NCBI RefSeq assembly: GCF_000423825.1
Contig: NZ_KE384096.1
Coordinates: 124,001-188,000, forward strand
DNA: 64,000 nucleotides
Direction: 5' to 3'
DNA from: Thermithiobacillus tepidarius DSM 3134
GTDB taxonomy: Bacteria > Pseudomonadota > Gammaproteobacteria > Acidithiobacillales > Thermithiobacillaceae
The position numbers were made by a program, and so were the translations under genes. How positions within the stretch are numbered: position 1 is the first letter of the stretch; each line of letters starts with the position of its first letter. Below the pieces are notes generated by a model. It was given only the letters and a program-made list of their open reading frames with translations, was not told where the DNA came from and made no database searches. Below are positions 56,724-64,000 of the stretch, piece by piece.

Positions 56724-58046
56724 TCAGGCCAGCGGCTTGACGAAAACCTTGCTGCGCCGCTGGAAGTTGTACAGTTGCTGGCGCGGCATGGGCAGGGCAT
56801 CGATGTCGGCGGGCTGGAAGCCCCGTTCCGCGAACCAGTGCGCGGTCTGGGTGGTGAGGACGAAGAGCCCGCGCAGGCCCTGCTGGCGGGCCTTCTGCAC
56901 GATGTACTGCAATACCTGGTCGCCGCGTCCCTGGCGGCGGTAGTCGGGGTGGACCGCCAGACAGGCCAGCTCGCCCAAGCCGTCCGCCGCATAGGGGAAG
57001 AGGGCGGCGCAGGCGATCACCTGGCCGTCGCGCTCCACCACCACGAAGTGCCCGATCTCCATCTCCAGCAGTTCGCGGCTGCGCTTGACCAGCACGCCGG
57101 CCGCCTCCAGCGGCTCGATCAGCTCGATGATGCCGCCCACGTCGTGGATGGTGGCCGGGCGGATGTTCTCGAAGGGGTCGCTGGAGATGAGGGTGCCGCA
57201 ACCGTCGCGGCTGAAGAGTTCCAGCAGCAGGGCGCCGTCCAGCAGGCGGCTGATGAGGTGCACCCGCGGCACGCCCCCGGCACAGGCGCGCAGGGCGCTG
57301 TGCAGGTGCTGCTTCAGATCGTCCGGCAATGCCGGGTGCCGGTCGAGATAGCCCTGGGTTTCGGAGATGGTGAGCTGGCGCAGGATGCCGCCGGCATCGT
57401 CGGGCAGGCCGCTGTGCTCGGTGAGGAAGATGAGCTTGGCCGCGTTCAGCGCCAGCGCCGCCTCGGTCGCCAGCTCCTCGGCGTTGATGTTGAAGATCTC
57501 GCCGGTCGGAGAGTAGCCGATGGGAGAGAGCAGCACGATCTCGTCCAGGTCCAGGTGATGCTGCACCGCCGGCGCGTCCACGCGCCGCACCCTGCCGGTG
57601 TGCTGGAAATCCACGCCGTCCAGCACGCCCAGCGGCTGAGCGAGCACGAAGTTGCCGCCGCTGATGCGCACCCGTGCGCCTTCCATGGGCGAGTTAGCCA
57701 GGCCCTGGGACAGGGCCGCCTCCACCTCCAGGCGCACTTGGCCCACCGCCGCCTTGACGTGCGGCAGGACGGCCAATTCCGTGATCCGGCGACCGCCCAC
57801 GCGCTGGCTGCTCAGCCCCGCCTGGGCCAGCAGGGCATCGATCTGGCCGGCGGCGCCGTGCACCAGCACCACGTTGATGCCCAGGCTGTTCAGCAGAGCC
57901 AGGTCGTGGGCCAGCCGGTGCATGTGGCCGTCCGCCACTACCTCGCCGCCGAAGGCGATGACGAAGGTCTGGCGGCGGAAGCGGTGGATGTAGGGAGAGG
58001 ATTCCCGGAACCAGTGAACGAAGTTGTGAAGATCCTTGGTGGGCAT
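56724..58046 (-). CDS. argA: N-acetylglutamate synthase
   Basis: The first step of arginine synthesis, 440 residues: an amino-acid kinase-like domain (about 25-285; VIAFGGEVV, GINVVLVHGA) that binds arginine for feedback, then a GNAT domain with the acetyl-CoA loop RRQGRGDQ near residue 360. The ATG at 58046 begins directly after the argE stop. Confidence 0.95.
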   Translation of the reverse strand: MPTKDLHNFVHWFRESSPYIHRFRRQTFVIAFGGEVVADGHMHRLAHDLALLNSLGINVVLVHGAAGQIDALLAQAGLSSQRVGGRRITELAVLPHVKAAVGQVRLEVEAALSQGLANSPMEGARVRISGGNFVLAQPLGVLDGVDFQHTGRVRRVDAPAVQHHLDLDEIVLLSPIGYSPTGEIFNINAEELATEAALALNAAKLIFLTEHSGLPDDAGGILRQLTISETQGYLDRHPALPDDLKQHLHSALRACAGGVPRVHLISRLLDGALLLELFSRDGCGTLISSDPFENIRPATIHDVGGIIELIEPLEAAGVLVKRSRELLEMEIGHFVVVERDGQVIACAALFPYAADGLGELACLAVHPDYRRQGRGDQVLQYIVQKARQQGLRGLFVLTTQTAHWFAERGFQPADIDALPMPRQQLYNFQRRSKVFVKPLA

Positions 58047-59234
58047 CTAGCGGGTCTCACCTGTGTCGTTGTCGTTGTTCAGGCAAAAGCGGCGAATCAG
58101 CGCCTGCAGCAGCGCGACGGTGGGCCGCACCCGCGCCAGCTCCAGATACTCGTCGGGCTGATGGGCGCAGGCGATGTCGCCCGGCCCCAGGATCACGGTG
58201 TCCATGCCCAATCGCTGCAGATAGGGCCCTTCGGTGCCGAAGGCCACCGCCTCGGCGGCGTGGCCCGTGAGGCGCTCCGCCGCCTGCACGATGGGCGCGG
58301 CGGCCGGGGTATCCAGCGGCGGATTGCCGGCGAAGAGCGGCTGGCAGAGCAGGGTCAGGCCGCTGTCCGCCACGGCTTGGCGCGCCGTGGCGTAGAGCTC
58401 CTCGCGCAGGGCGTCCATGTCCATGCCCGGCAACGGGCGCAGGTCGATGTGCAGCTCGCACTCGCCGCAGATGCGGTTGGGGCTGTCGCCGCCGTGGATG
58501 TGGCCCAGGTTCAGGGTGGGGTGGGCCACTTCGAAAAGCGGATTCCGGTGGCGCTGAGCCAGCTCCGCGCGCCATGCCATCAGGGCGCCCATCAGCCGCT
58601 GCATGCCGTCCAGGGCATTGTTGCCGAGCGCCGGATTGCTGGAATGGCCGCTGCGGCCGATCAGGCGCAGGGATTCCATCATGATGCCCTTGTGCAGGCG
58701 CACCGGCCGCAAGCCGGTGGGCTCGCCGATCACCGCATGGCGTGCCCGGGGCCGGCCCAGGGCCTGCAGGGTGCGGGCGCCAGCCATGCTGGATTCCTCG
58801 TCGGCGGTGGCCAGGACGATGAGGGGCTGACGCAGGTCGGCGGCGCGCAGGTCGCGGACCGCCTCGATCACCAGGGGAAAAAAACCCTTCATGTCGGCCA
58901 CGCCCATGCCGTACCAGCGGCCGTCGGCCTCGGTCAGGCGCAGCGGGTCCGTGCGCCAGCGATCCACGTCAAAGGGCACCGTGTCCGTGTGTCCGGCCAG
59001 CACGAGGCCGCCGGGCCCGCTGCCCAGGGTGGCGATCAGGTTGAGCTTGTCCGGCTGTCCGGTGCAGGGCACCTGCTCCACGGCGAAGCCCAGATCCTCG
59101 AACCAGGCGGCCAGCAGCTCGATGACCCCGGCGTTGGACTGGTCCCAGTGGGGCTCCGGACTGCTGACCGAAGGGCTGGCGACCAGGGCCGCCAGCATCT
59201 CGCCCACGGACAGGGCAGGCAGGCTAGTCGCCAC
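58047..59234 (-). CDS. argE: Acetylornithine deacetylase
   Basis: An M20 metallopeptidase of 395 residues in arginine synthesis. Metal-site motifs: VLAGHTDTVPF near residue 78, GRWYGMGVADMKG near 105 and the catalytic ATADEESS near 143. GTG start at 59234 with GGAGG six bases before; it overlaps the bolA stop by 11 bases. argE next to argA is sensible. Confidence 0.95.
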   Translation of the reverse strand: MATSLPALSVGEMLAALVASPSVSSPEPHWDQSNAGVIELLAAWFEDLGFAVEQVPCTGQPDKLNLIATLGSGPGGLVLAGHTDTVPFDVDRWRTDPLRLTEADGRWYGMGVADMKGFFPLVIEAVRDLRAADLRQPLIVLATADEESSMAGARTLQALGRPRARHAVIGEPTGLRPVRLHKGIMMESLRLIGRSGHSSNPALGNNALDGMQRLMGALMAWRAELAQRHRNPLFEVAHPTLNLGHIHGGDSPNRICGECELHIDLRPLPGMDMDALREELYATARQAVADSGLTLLCQPLFAGNPPLDTPAAAPIVQAAERLTGHAAEAVAFGTEGPYLQRLGMDTVILGPGDIACAHQPDEYLELARVRPTVALLQALIRRFCLNNDNDTGETR

Positions 59235-59523
59235 GCCGCGCCTCCGCCTCGGCGGGGGTCAGGGTGGTCATGGCCAGGGCATGGATCTCCTGCTGCATGG
59301 GCGCCAGGGCCTGGTAGACCAGCCGGTGGCGCGCCACCGGGTTGAGCCCTTCGAAGCGGGCGGAGACGAGGTGCAGCTGATAGTGGCCGCCGCCGCGTTC
59401 ACGCACGCCGGCATGGCCGGCATGCTTGTGGCTCTCGTCCACGATGCTCAGCTCCAGCGGCTGCAGCGTCTCACGGAGCAGTTGTTCCATGCGCGCCGTG
59501 GCCGACAGACCGGCGCTGCTCAT
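59224..59523 (-). CDS. bolA: BolA family protein
   Basis: A 99-residue BolA protein with the conserved ESHKHAGH segment and [17 protein letters not shown] helix. BolA proteins bind glutaredoxins and iron-sulfur clusters, and some bind DNA. The ATG at 59523 overlaps the yciI stop (ATGA). GAAGG lies upstream. Confidence 0.95.
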   Translation of the reverse strand: MSSAGLSATARMEQLLRETLQPLELSIVDESHKHAGHAGVRERGGGHYQLHLVSARFEGLNPVARHRLVYQALAPMQQEIHALAMTTLTPAEAEARRGD

Positions 59524-59819
59524 GGCAGCACCTTCTTGAAGGGCTGCACGCTGACCTCGGCGTAGACGCCGCGGGCCAGGTAGGGATCGGCGGCGGCCCA
59601 GGCCTGGGCGTCATCCAGGCTGTCGAACTCCGCCACGATCAGGCTGCCGCGGAAGCCGGCGCTGCCGGGGTCCTCGGCGTCGACGGCCGGCAGGGGGCCG
59701 GCCAGCAGCAGACGGCCGGCTTCGTTCAGCTGATGCAGGCGCGCCAGGTGATCGGGTCGCGCCGCCTGGCGCAAGGGCAGGGAATCGGCATTGTCCTTGG
59801 CGATGATGGCATAGTACAT
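59520..59819 (-). CDS. YciI family protein
   Basis: A 99-residue YCII-domain protein with [10 protein letters not shown] start, [21 protein letters not shown] and a final [12 protein letters not shown] motif. The His/Asp pair in RPDHL is typical. Function is unknown; the family includes putative hydrolases or dehydrochlorinases. The start is one base after the yciB stop. Confidence 0.93.
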   Translation of the reverse strand: MYYAIIAKDNADSLPLRQAARPDHLARLHQLNEAGRLLLAGPLPAVDAEDPGSAGFRGSLIVAEFDSLDDAQAWAAADPYLARGVYAEVSVQPFKKVLP

Positions 59820-59820
59820 G

Positions 59821-60408
59821 TCAGGGCTCCCTCTGCTTGGTCTGGTGGTCGGCGTCGGCGCCGAGCTTGACGTGCTCGTGGGCTTCCGCCGCGCGGGCGA
59901 TCAGCACGCCCTGGAAGAGCATGAAGGCGAGCGTGATGCCCAGGAGGCCGAAGAGCTTGAAATTGACCCAGATATCCGTGGGAAAGTAAAAGGCCACGTA
60001 GAGGTTGAGCACGGCCAGAAAGGCGAAGAAGATCACCCAGTAGCTGTTCAGGCGCTGCCAGAAGGGGCGCGGGATCTCGCGGTCCAGTTGCTTGCCCACC
60101 AGTTTTTCCACGATCAAGGTGCCGCGCAGCTGGGCCACCAGGAAGACGCCGGCGAAAAGGGCGTAGAGCAGGCTCGGCTTGAGCTTGATGAAAAGCTCGT
60201 CGTGCAGCCAGATGGTGGCGCCGCCGAAAACCACCACCAGCGCCGCGGAGACCAGCGCCATCGGTTCCACCCGCCGGTACCAGAGATACTGGCCGAAGAT
60301 GAGCAGCACAGAGGCGACGATGGCGACGGCGGTGGCCTCGTAAATGCCTTGCGCTTTGTAGACGATGAAGAAAATCAGTACGGGCAGAAAATCTGCGAGC
60401 TGTTTCAT
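59821..60408 (-). CDS. yciB: Septation-related inner-membrane protein YciB (IspZ family)
   Basis: A 195-residue protein with five predicted helices and the family pattern [14 protein letters not shown] and [12 protein letters not shown] near the end. It affects envelope elongation and septation. The ATG at 60408 has a weak site. It heads the minus-strand run yciB-yciI-bolA-argE-argA. Confidence 0.93.
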   Translation of the reverse strand: MKQLADFLPVLIFFIVYKAQGIYEATAVAIVASVLLIFGQYLWYRRVEPMALVSAALVVVFGGATIWLHDELFIKLKPSLLYALFAGVFLVAQLRGTLIVEKLVGKQLDREIPRPFWQRLNSYWVIFFAFLAVLNLYVAFYFPTDIWVNFKLFGLLGITLAFMLFQGVLIARAAEAHEHVKLGADADHQTKQREP

Positions 60409-60471
60409 GGGCAATCACTTTGCTGAATACGGGAATCACGCCCGGCGCCGGTCAGGGACGGAGCGCATGCT

Positions 60472-60500
60472 TTGACGTCACGATCCGGGGAAAATACCAT
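60472..60500 (+). promoter_or_regulatory. Candidate promoter of the DUF815-SAP pair
   Basis: TTGACG (60472-60477), 17 bases, TACCAT (60495-60500). The -35 is 5 of 6 and the -10 is 4 of 6; the start would be about 35 bases before the ATG at 60543. Confidence 0.5.
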
Positions 60501-60542
60501 AAAGTCACGCGCTAGGTCGCATTCTGAAGGTTAGTACAGCCC

Positions 60543-61442
60543 ATGCAGCACGTCGAGTTTCTCGCCCATCTGCAGCAATTGCTCGCTTCGCTCCAGTCGC
60601 CGGCGGACAGCGGCTCGGTCGACTTCGGCCGCTGCCTGGCCGCCCGCTGGCGCGCCGGGCCGGGCGGCGCTTATCTGCAGGGCATCGAGCAGGTGCAGAC
60701 GGTGCGCGCCGAGGATCTGCTCGGCATCGATCGCGCCGGCCAACTCCTGGACCGCAACACCCGGCAATTCGTGCATGGACTGCCCGCCAACGACGTGTTG
60801 CTCTGGGGCGGCCGCGGCACCGGCAAATCCTCTCTGGTCAAGGCCATGCTGACTCGCTACGGCCCCGAGGGCCTGCGTCTCGTCGAGTTGGACAGGGACG
60901 GCCTGCTGCATCTGCCCGACGTGCTTGCCGCCCTGCGCCGGGCGGATCCGGACGCGCGCTTCCGCTTCGTGCTGTTCTGCGACGATCTGTCCTTCGAGGA
61001 CAACGAGCCGGCCTACAAGGCGCTCAAGTCGGTGCTGGACGGCGGCGTGGAGGCGCGCCCGGCCAATGTGCTCATCTACGCCACCAGCAACCGCCGCCAC
61101 CTGATGCCGCGCCACTTCGCCGAGAACGACGAATACCAGCGGGCCGGGGACGAGATCGTGCCCGGCGAGACGGCCGAGGAGAAGCTCAGTCTGTCGGACC
61201 GCTTCGGCCTGTGGATCGGCTTTTACCCCTTCGACCAGGACACTTACCTGGCCATCGTGGCGCGCCACCTGCGCCAGGCCGGCGCCATGGCGGTTGATTG
61301 GGAGGCGGCGCGGGCGGAAGCCCTGCGCTGGGCTTTGGCGCGCGGCTCGCGCAGCGGCCGCGTGGCCCGGCATTTCGTCAATGACTACGTGGGACGCCTG
61401 AAACTCGGTGAAGCAGGAGGAGTGCACGATGAAAATGGCTGA
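60543..61442 (+). CDS. DUF815 family AAA-like ATPase
   Basis: A 299-residue P-loop protein with Walker A GGRGTGKS (89-96), Walker B CDDLSF (146-151) and IYATSNRRHL as sensor-1 region. The family is conserved but unassigned. The last 14 bases overlap the next small gene, which has its own AGGAGG. The two are surely cotranscribed. Confidence 0.92.
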   Translation: MQHVEFLAHLQQLLASLQSPADSGSVDFGRCLAARWRAGPGGAYLQGIEQVQTVRAEDLLGIDRAGQLLDRNTRQFVHGLPANDVLLWGGRGTGKSSLVKAMLTRYGPEGLRLVELDRDGLLHLPDVLAALRRADPDARFRFVLFCDDLSFEDNEPAYKALKSVLDGGVEARPANVLIYATSNRRHLMPRHFAENDEYQRAGDEIVPGETAEEKLSLSDRFGLWIGFYPFDQDTYLAIVARHLRQAGAMAVDWEAARAEALRWALARGSRSGRVARHFVNDYVGRLKLGEAGGVHDENG

Positions 61443-61617
61443 CATCAGGACCATGGCCGCGGCTCTCGGCATCAAACCCGGCCGCATGAACAAGACCACG
61501 CTCATCCGGACCATCCAGAGCCGCGAGGGCAATTTCCCCTGCTTCGCGACGGCGACCACCGCCTATTGCGACCAGGCGAATTGCCTGTGGCGCGCCGACT
61601 GCCTGCCGATGAAATGA
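61429..61617 (+). CDS. Small SAP/Rho-N-like protein with four cysteines
   Basis: A 62-residue protein. The N-terminal 30 residues (ADIRTMAAALGIKPGRMNKT) look like a SAP or Rho-N helix-loop-helix used in nucleic-acid binding. The C-terminus has four cysteines at 38, 47, 52 and 58, which could hold a metal or iron-sulfur cluster. The ATG at 61429 is eight bases after AGGAGG and overlaps the DUF815 gene. I think the protein is real but its function is unknown. Confidence 0.82.
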   Translation: MKMADIRTMAAALGIKPGRMNKTTLIRTIQSREGNFPCFATATTAYCDQANCLWRADCLPMK

Positions 61618-61665
61618 GCCGCAGCCGGGCGGCCCGGGACGGACCGCCGCGGGTGCCGGCCAGGC

Positions 61666-62409
61666 TCAGTGCATGGCGCCGGCCGCCTTTTGCTGGTAGG
61701 TGCGCATGATCTCCACCAGCGCCGGCGGGAAGCCGCCTTGGCTGACTTGGCGCAAGCCCTCGTCGAAGAAGGTGGGAGCGTCCTGGGGCAGGTGCTCCAG
61801 GATGAGCTGAAAGGCCTTTTCCATCTGGGCCGGGTTCTGGGCCCGGGTGGCGCTGATGCCGTGGTTCAGCAGCAGGATGCGCCAGGGGCGACCTGGGTCC
61901 GCCTGATCCAGATCGGCGGCGAAATTGTCCTGGGCCGCCCGGATCACCTGCTCCATGAGCTGCGCCACGCGCAACAGGGTTTCCGGCTCCTGGTTGGCGT
62001 TGGCCAGCGCCGCCAGGCCGTTGACCACCGGTTCCAGGGTGCGCAGCCTGCCGCCGTGGCGGATCACCCAGGCCGCCGCGCCCACGGCGGCGACGTCGAA
62101 GGCCTTCTTGGATTGGCGTTCGTGCAGCCGGTCGGCCCAGGTGCTCAGATCCATGAGAAAGCCGATCGCGTAGTCGCCGAGCTGTTCCGGATCGTCCTCG
62201 GGCAGGGCCGGATCCCAGCTTTCCGCGGCATCCAGCTTCTGCATCACCGCGAACATCTGTCGCACCCCGTCCATCAGCATGACCGGCGTCACCTGGTTGC
62301 CCGTCGGGATCTGGGCCTGGGCGAAGGCGGCGAGCACGCTGCGCGTGGCCTGCTCGAAGCGGGCCAGGCTGCCTTCCAGGCTGACATTCAAGGGATCTGT
62401 TGACGCCAC
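61666..62409 (-). CDS. Uncharacterised cytoplasmic protein
   Basis: A 247-residue soluble, mainly helical protein I do not recognise. The GTG at 62409 (VASTDPLNV) has GGAGG eight bases before. Segments include WADRLHERQSKKAF near residue 115 and PWRILLLNHGI near 195. It is divergent from the PHP phosphatase and converges on the DUF815-SAP pair. Confidence 0.72.
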   Translation of the reverse strand: MASTDPLNVSLEGSLARFEQATRSVLAAFAQAQIPTGNQVTPVMLMDGVRQMFAVMQKLDAAESWDPALPEDDPEQLGDYAIGFLMDLSTWADRLHERQSKKAFDVAAVGAAAWVIRHGGRLRTLEPVVNGLAALANANQEPETLLRVAQLMEQVIRAAQDNFAADLDQADPGRPWRILLLNHGISATRAQNPAQMEKAFQLILEHLPQDAPTFFDEGLRQVSQGGFPPALVEIMRTYQQKAAGAMH

Positions 62410-62525
62410 GGGCGAATCCTCCTTTCTTGGGATGGGCAAAAGCTTTCGCCTATTGTACCTTCGCTCTGGTAAAATGAGATAAGTAAAATTCGTCGCACTC
62501 CGCTTTTCGCAATCAAAGGGAAGAT

Positions 62526-63404
62526 ATGGCAGCCAGCGCACAGATGGCAGTCGGGCAGCGGCTGGCCATCGATTTGCACAGCCACTCCACGGCGTCCGAC
62601 GGCAGCCTGAGCCCGACCGCACTCGTCGAGATGGCCGCCGCCGCAGGACTGCGGGGCTTGGCCCTGACCGACCATGACAATACCGCCGGCCTGGCCGAGG
62701 CGGGCACGGCGGCGATCCGGCACGGCCTTCGCCTCATTCCGGGGGTGGAGGTGTCGGTCACCTGGAACAGCCAGGTGATCCACGTGGTGGGCGTGAACAT
62801 CGATCCCGCCAACGCGGATCTGCAGCAGGGGCTCGCCCGCCTGCGCGAGTTCCGCGAGTGGCGGGCCGAGGAGATGGACCGCCGGCTGGCCGGGCACGGC
62901 ATTCACGGCGCCCTGGACGGGGCGCGCCGTTTCGCCAAGGGCGAGATCGTCGGCCGCACCCATTTCGCCCGCTGGCTGGTGCAGGAAGGCCACGCGCCCG
63001 ATGTGCGGCGCGTCTTCGAGCGGTTCCTGGTGCGCGGCCGTCCGGGCCACGTGCCGGGACAGTGGGCGGGACTGGAAGAGGCGGTCGGCTGGATCCGTGG
63101 GGCCGGCGGCCAGGCCATCGTCGCCCATCCCGGCCGCTACAAGCTGAGTGCCAGCAAGCTGTGCCAGTTGCTGCGCGAGTTCAAGGCGGCGGGCGGCGAC
63201 GGCATCGAGGTGATTTCCGGCAGCCAGGCGGTGAGCGATGCCCCGTACTTCGCGCGTCTGGCCCGTACCCTGGGGCTGCTCGCCTCCGCCGGCTCCGACT
63301 ACCATGGCCCGGAGCAGGTCTATCTGTCTCTGGGCCGTCTGCCCCTGCTGCCGCCGGACACCACGCCCATCTGGCATGACTGGGATCTCGCGGATGAAGG
63401 TTGA
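62526..63404 (+). CDS. rnm: PHP-domain nucleotide phosphatase/RNase (YciV/Rnm family)
   Basis: A 292-residue PHP-domain enzyme. Metal motifs: DLHSHSTASDGSL (17-29), LTDHDNTAG (near 47-55), an early GVEVS loop, IVAHPGRY (around 200) and SDYH at the C-terminus. Relatives act as 3',5'-nucleotide phosphatases or 5'-3' RNase AM that matures 5S/23S rRNA. AAAGGGAA precedes the ATG at 62526. yciO follows by 25 bases, as in E. coli. Confidence 0.93.
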   Translation: MAASAQMAVGQRLAIDLHSHSTASDGSLSPTALVEMAAAAGLRGLALTDHDNTAGLAEAGTAAIRHGLRLIPGVEVSVTWNSQVIHVVGVNIDPANADLQQGLARLREFREWRAEEMDRRLAGHGIHGALDGARRFAKGEIVGRTHFARWLVQEGHAPDVRRVFERFLVRGRPGHVPGQWAGLEEAVGWIRGAGGQAIVAHPGRYKLSASKLCQLLREFKAAGGDGIEVISGSQAVSDAPYFARLARTLGLLASAGSDYHGPEQVYLSLGRLPLLPPDTTPIWHDWDLADEG

Positions 63405-63429
63405 GCCACTCGGCGCATCAATCGGAGAT

Positions 63430-64000
63430 ATGACGCAAACCTTCCAGGTCCATCCGCAAAACCCGCAGCCGCGCCTGATCCAGCAGGCGGCATCCGCCAT
63501 TCGCGACGGGGCGCTGGTGGTTTATCCCACGGACAGCACCTATGCCCTGGGCTGCGCGATCCACGCCAGCGCCGCCCAGGAGCGCTTGCGCGTGATCCGG
63601 CAGCTGGATGTCCAGCATGATCTGAGCCTGCTTTTTCCCGACATTTCACGTCTGTCCGAGTATGCCAAGGTGGACAATGCCGCCTTCCGGCTGCTGAAAC
63701 AGGCCACGCCGGGGCCCTTCACCTTCATCCTGCAGGCGAGCCGGGACGTGCCGCGCAAGCTGGCGGACCCGAAGAAGAAGACCATCGGCATGCGTATCCC
63801 GGACAATCCCATCTGCAGCGCTCTCTTGCAGGCGCTGGGCGAGCCGCTCATGAGCTCGACCCTGATCCTGCCCGGCGACGCGCATCCGCTGGGCGATCCG
63901 GAGGAGATCCGCGAGCGCCTCGACCGGCGGGTGGACTTGATTCTGGATGGCGGTGCCGGCGGCCTGGAGCCGTCCACCATCATCGACCTGACCCAGTGGC
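63430..64000 (+). CDS. yciO: YrdC/YciO-family L-threonylcarbamoyladenylate synthase-like protein (cut by window end)
   Basis: The first 190 codons are present and open to the window end. The YrdC-type fold is shown by VVYPTDSTYALGC (residues about 31-43), LSLLFPDIS, then PGPFTFILQA and KKKTIGMRIPDNP near 116-128 and the SSTLI segment. YciO members are similar to TsaC but less active on t6A. The ATG at 63430 sits two bases after GGAG, a tight spacing. Confidence 0.92.
   Translation, partial: MTQTFQVHPQNPQPRLIQQAASAIRDGALVVYPTDSTYALGCAIHASAAQERLRVIRQLDVQHDLSLLFPDISRLSEYAKVDNAAFRLLKQATPGPFTFILQASRDVPRKLADPKKKTIGMRIPDNPICSALLQALGEPLMSSTLILPGDAHPLGDPEEIRERLDRRVDLILDGGAGGLEPSTIIDLTQW

Overview
The window is a dense, high-GC stretch of ordinary bacterial chromosome. 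It has short intergenic gaps, many ATGA or TGATG stop/start overlaps and good Shine-Dalgarno sites. I see no phage, integron, insertion sequence, CRISPR array, tRNA or rRNA. Gene order points to a proteobacterium of the gamma/beta/Acidithiobacillia type. pepA-holC-valS lies divergent from lptFG, yoaA is next to tsaB, rimI is near prfC, ilvBNC is followed by psd-pssA, and bolA-yciI-yciB and rnm(yciV)-yciO appear together. A member of Acidithiobacillia such as Thermithiobacillus would fit, but that is inference and not something the sequence proves.

Layout. 1-12.0 kb (minus): a carbohydrate/redox trio (partial SDR, glycogen-debranching-type glucosidase, GMC oxidoreductase), then nadC, nhaA, valS, an uncharacterised Pro/Ala-rich protein, holC and pepA. 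12.2-14.9 kb: lptF-lptG, and a convergent RDD membrane protein. 15.2-23.7 kb: a cold-shock gene, a small protein resembling an inactivated low-molecular-weight phosphatase, yoaA-tsaB-rimI-prfC, a CBS-pair protein, an isolated ccoQ-like gene, a DUF2795-like protein and a short MutS2. 23.8-29.2 kb: ilvB-ilvN-ilvC, a terminator, psd-pssA and a repeat protein. 29.7-37.1 kb (minus): a heavy-metal RND efflux operon (small secreted protein, membrane-fusion protein, pump, DUF3240 protein, outer-membrane channel) followed by a DMT transporter with a histidine-rich tail. 37.3-43.1 kb (minus): three chemoreceptors and a CheV, one receptor being soluble with a zinc-binding CZB domain. 43.5-50.3 kb: a CbiM-like permease, a DsbC-like periplasmic disulfide protein, and an AddB/AddA-like nuclease and helicase pair. 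50.5-52.5 kb (minus): an MsbA-type exporter behind a 7Fe ferredoxin. 52.8-55.4 kb: ilvD joined to a NYN/cold-shock-domain gene. 55.4-60.4 kb (minus): an MgtC/DUF4010 protein, argA-argE and bolA-yciI-yciB. 60.5-64 kb: a DUF815 ATPase with a small four-cysteine SAP-like protein, a convergent uncharacterised gene, rnm and yciO (cut by the window end).

How the genes work together. Branched-chain amino-acid synthesis is nearly complete (ilvBN, ilvC, ilvD), with the first steps of arginine synthesis (argA, argE) and of phosphatidylethanolamine synthesis (pssA, psd). Envelope assembly is represented by lptFG, msbA and yciB. The metal-efflux operon lies beside chemoreceptors, one of which probably senses zinc. 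No single undescribed system stands out beyond doubt. The best leads are the metal-efflux operon with its three accessory proteins, the phosphatase-like protein lacking its catalytic cysteine, the orphan CcoQ/DUF2795 pair, the AddA-like helicase that stops after its helicase core beside a REP element, the NYN-CSD protein fused to the ilvD operon, and the DUF815/four-cysteine SAP pair.
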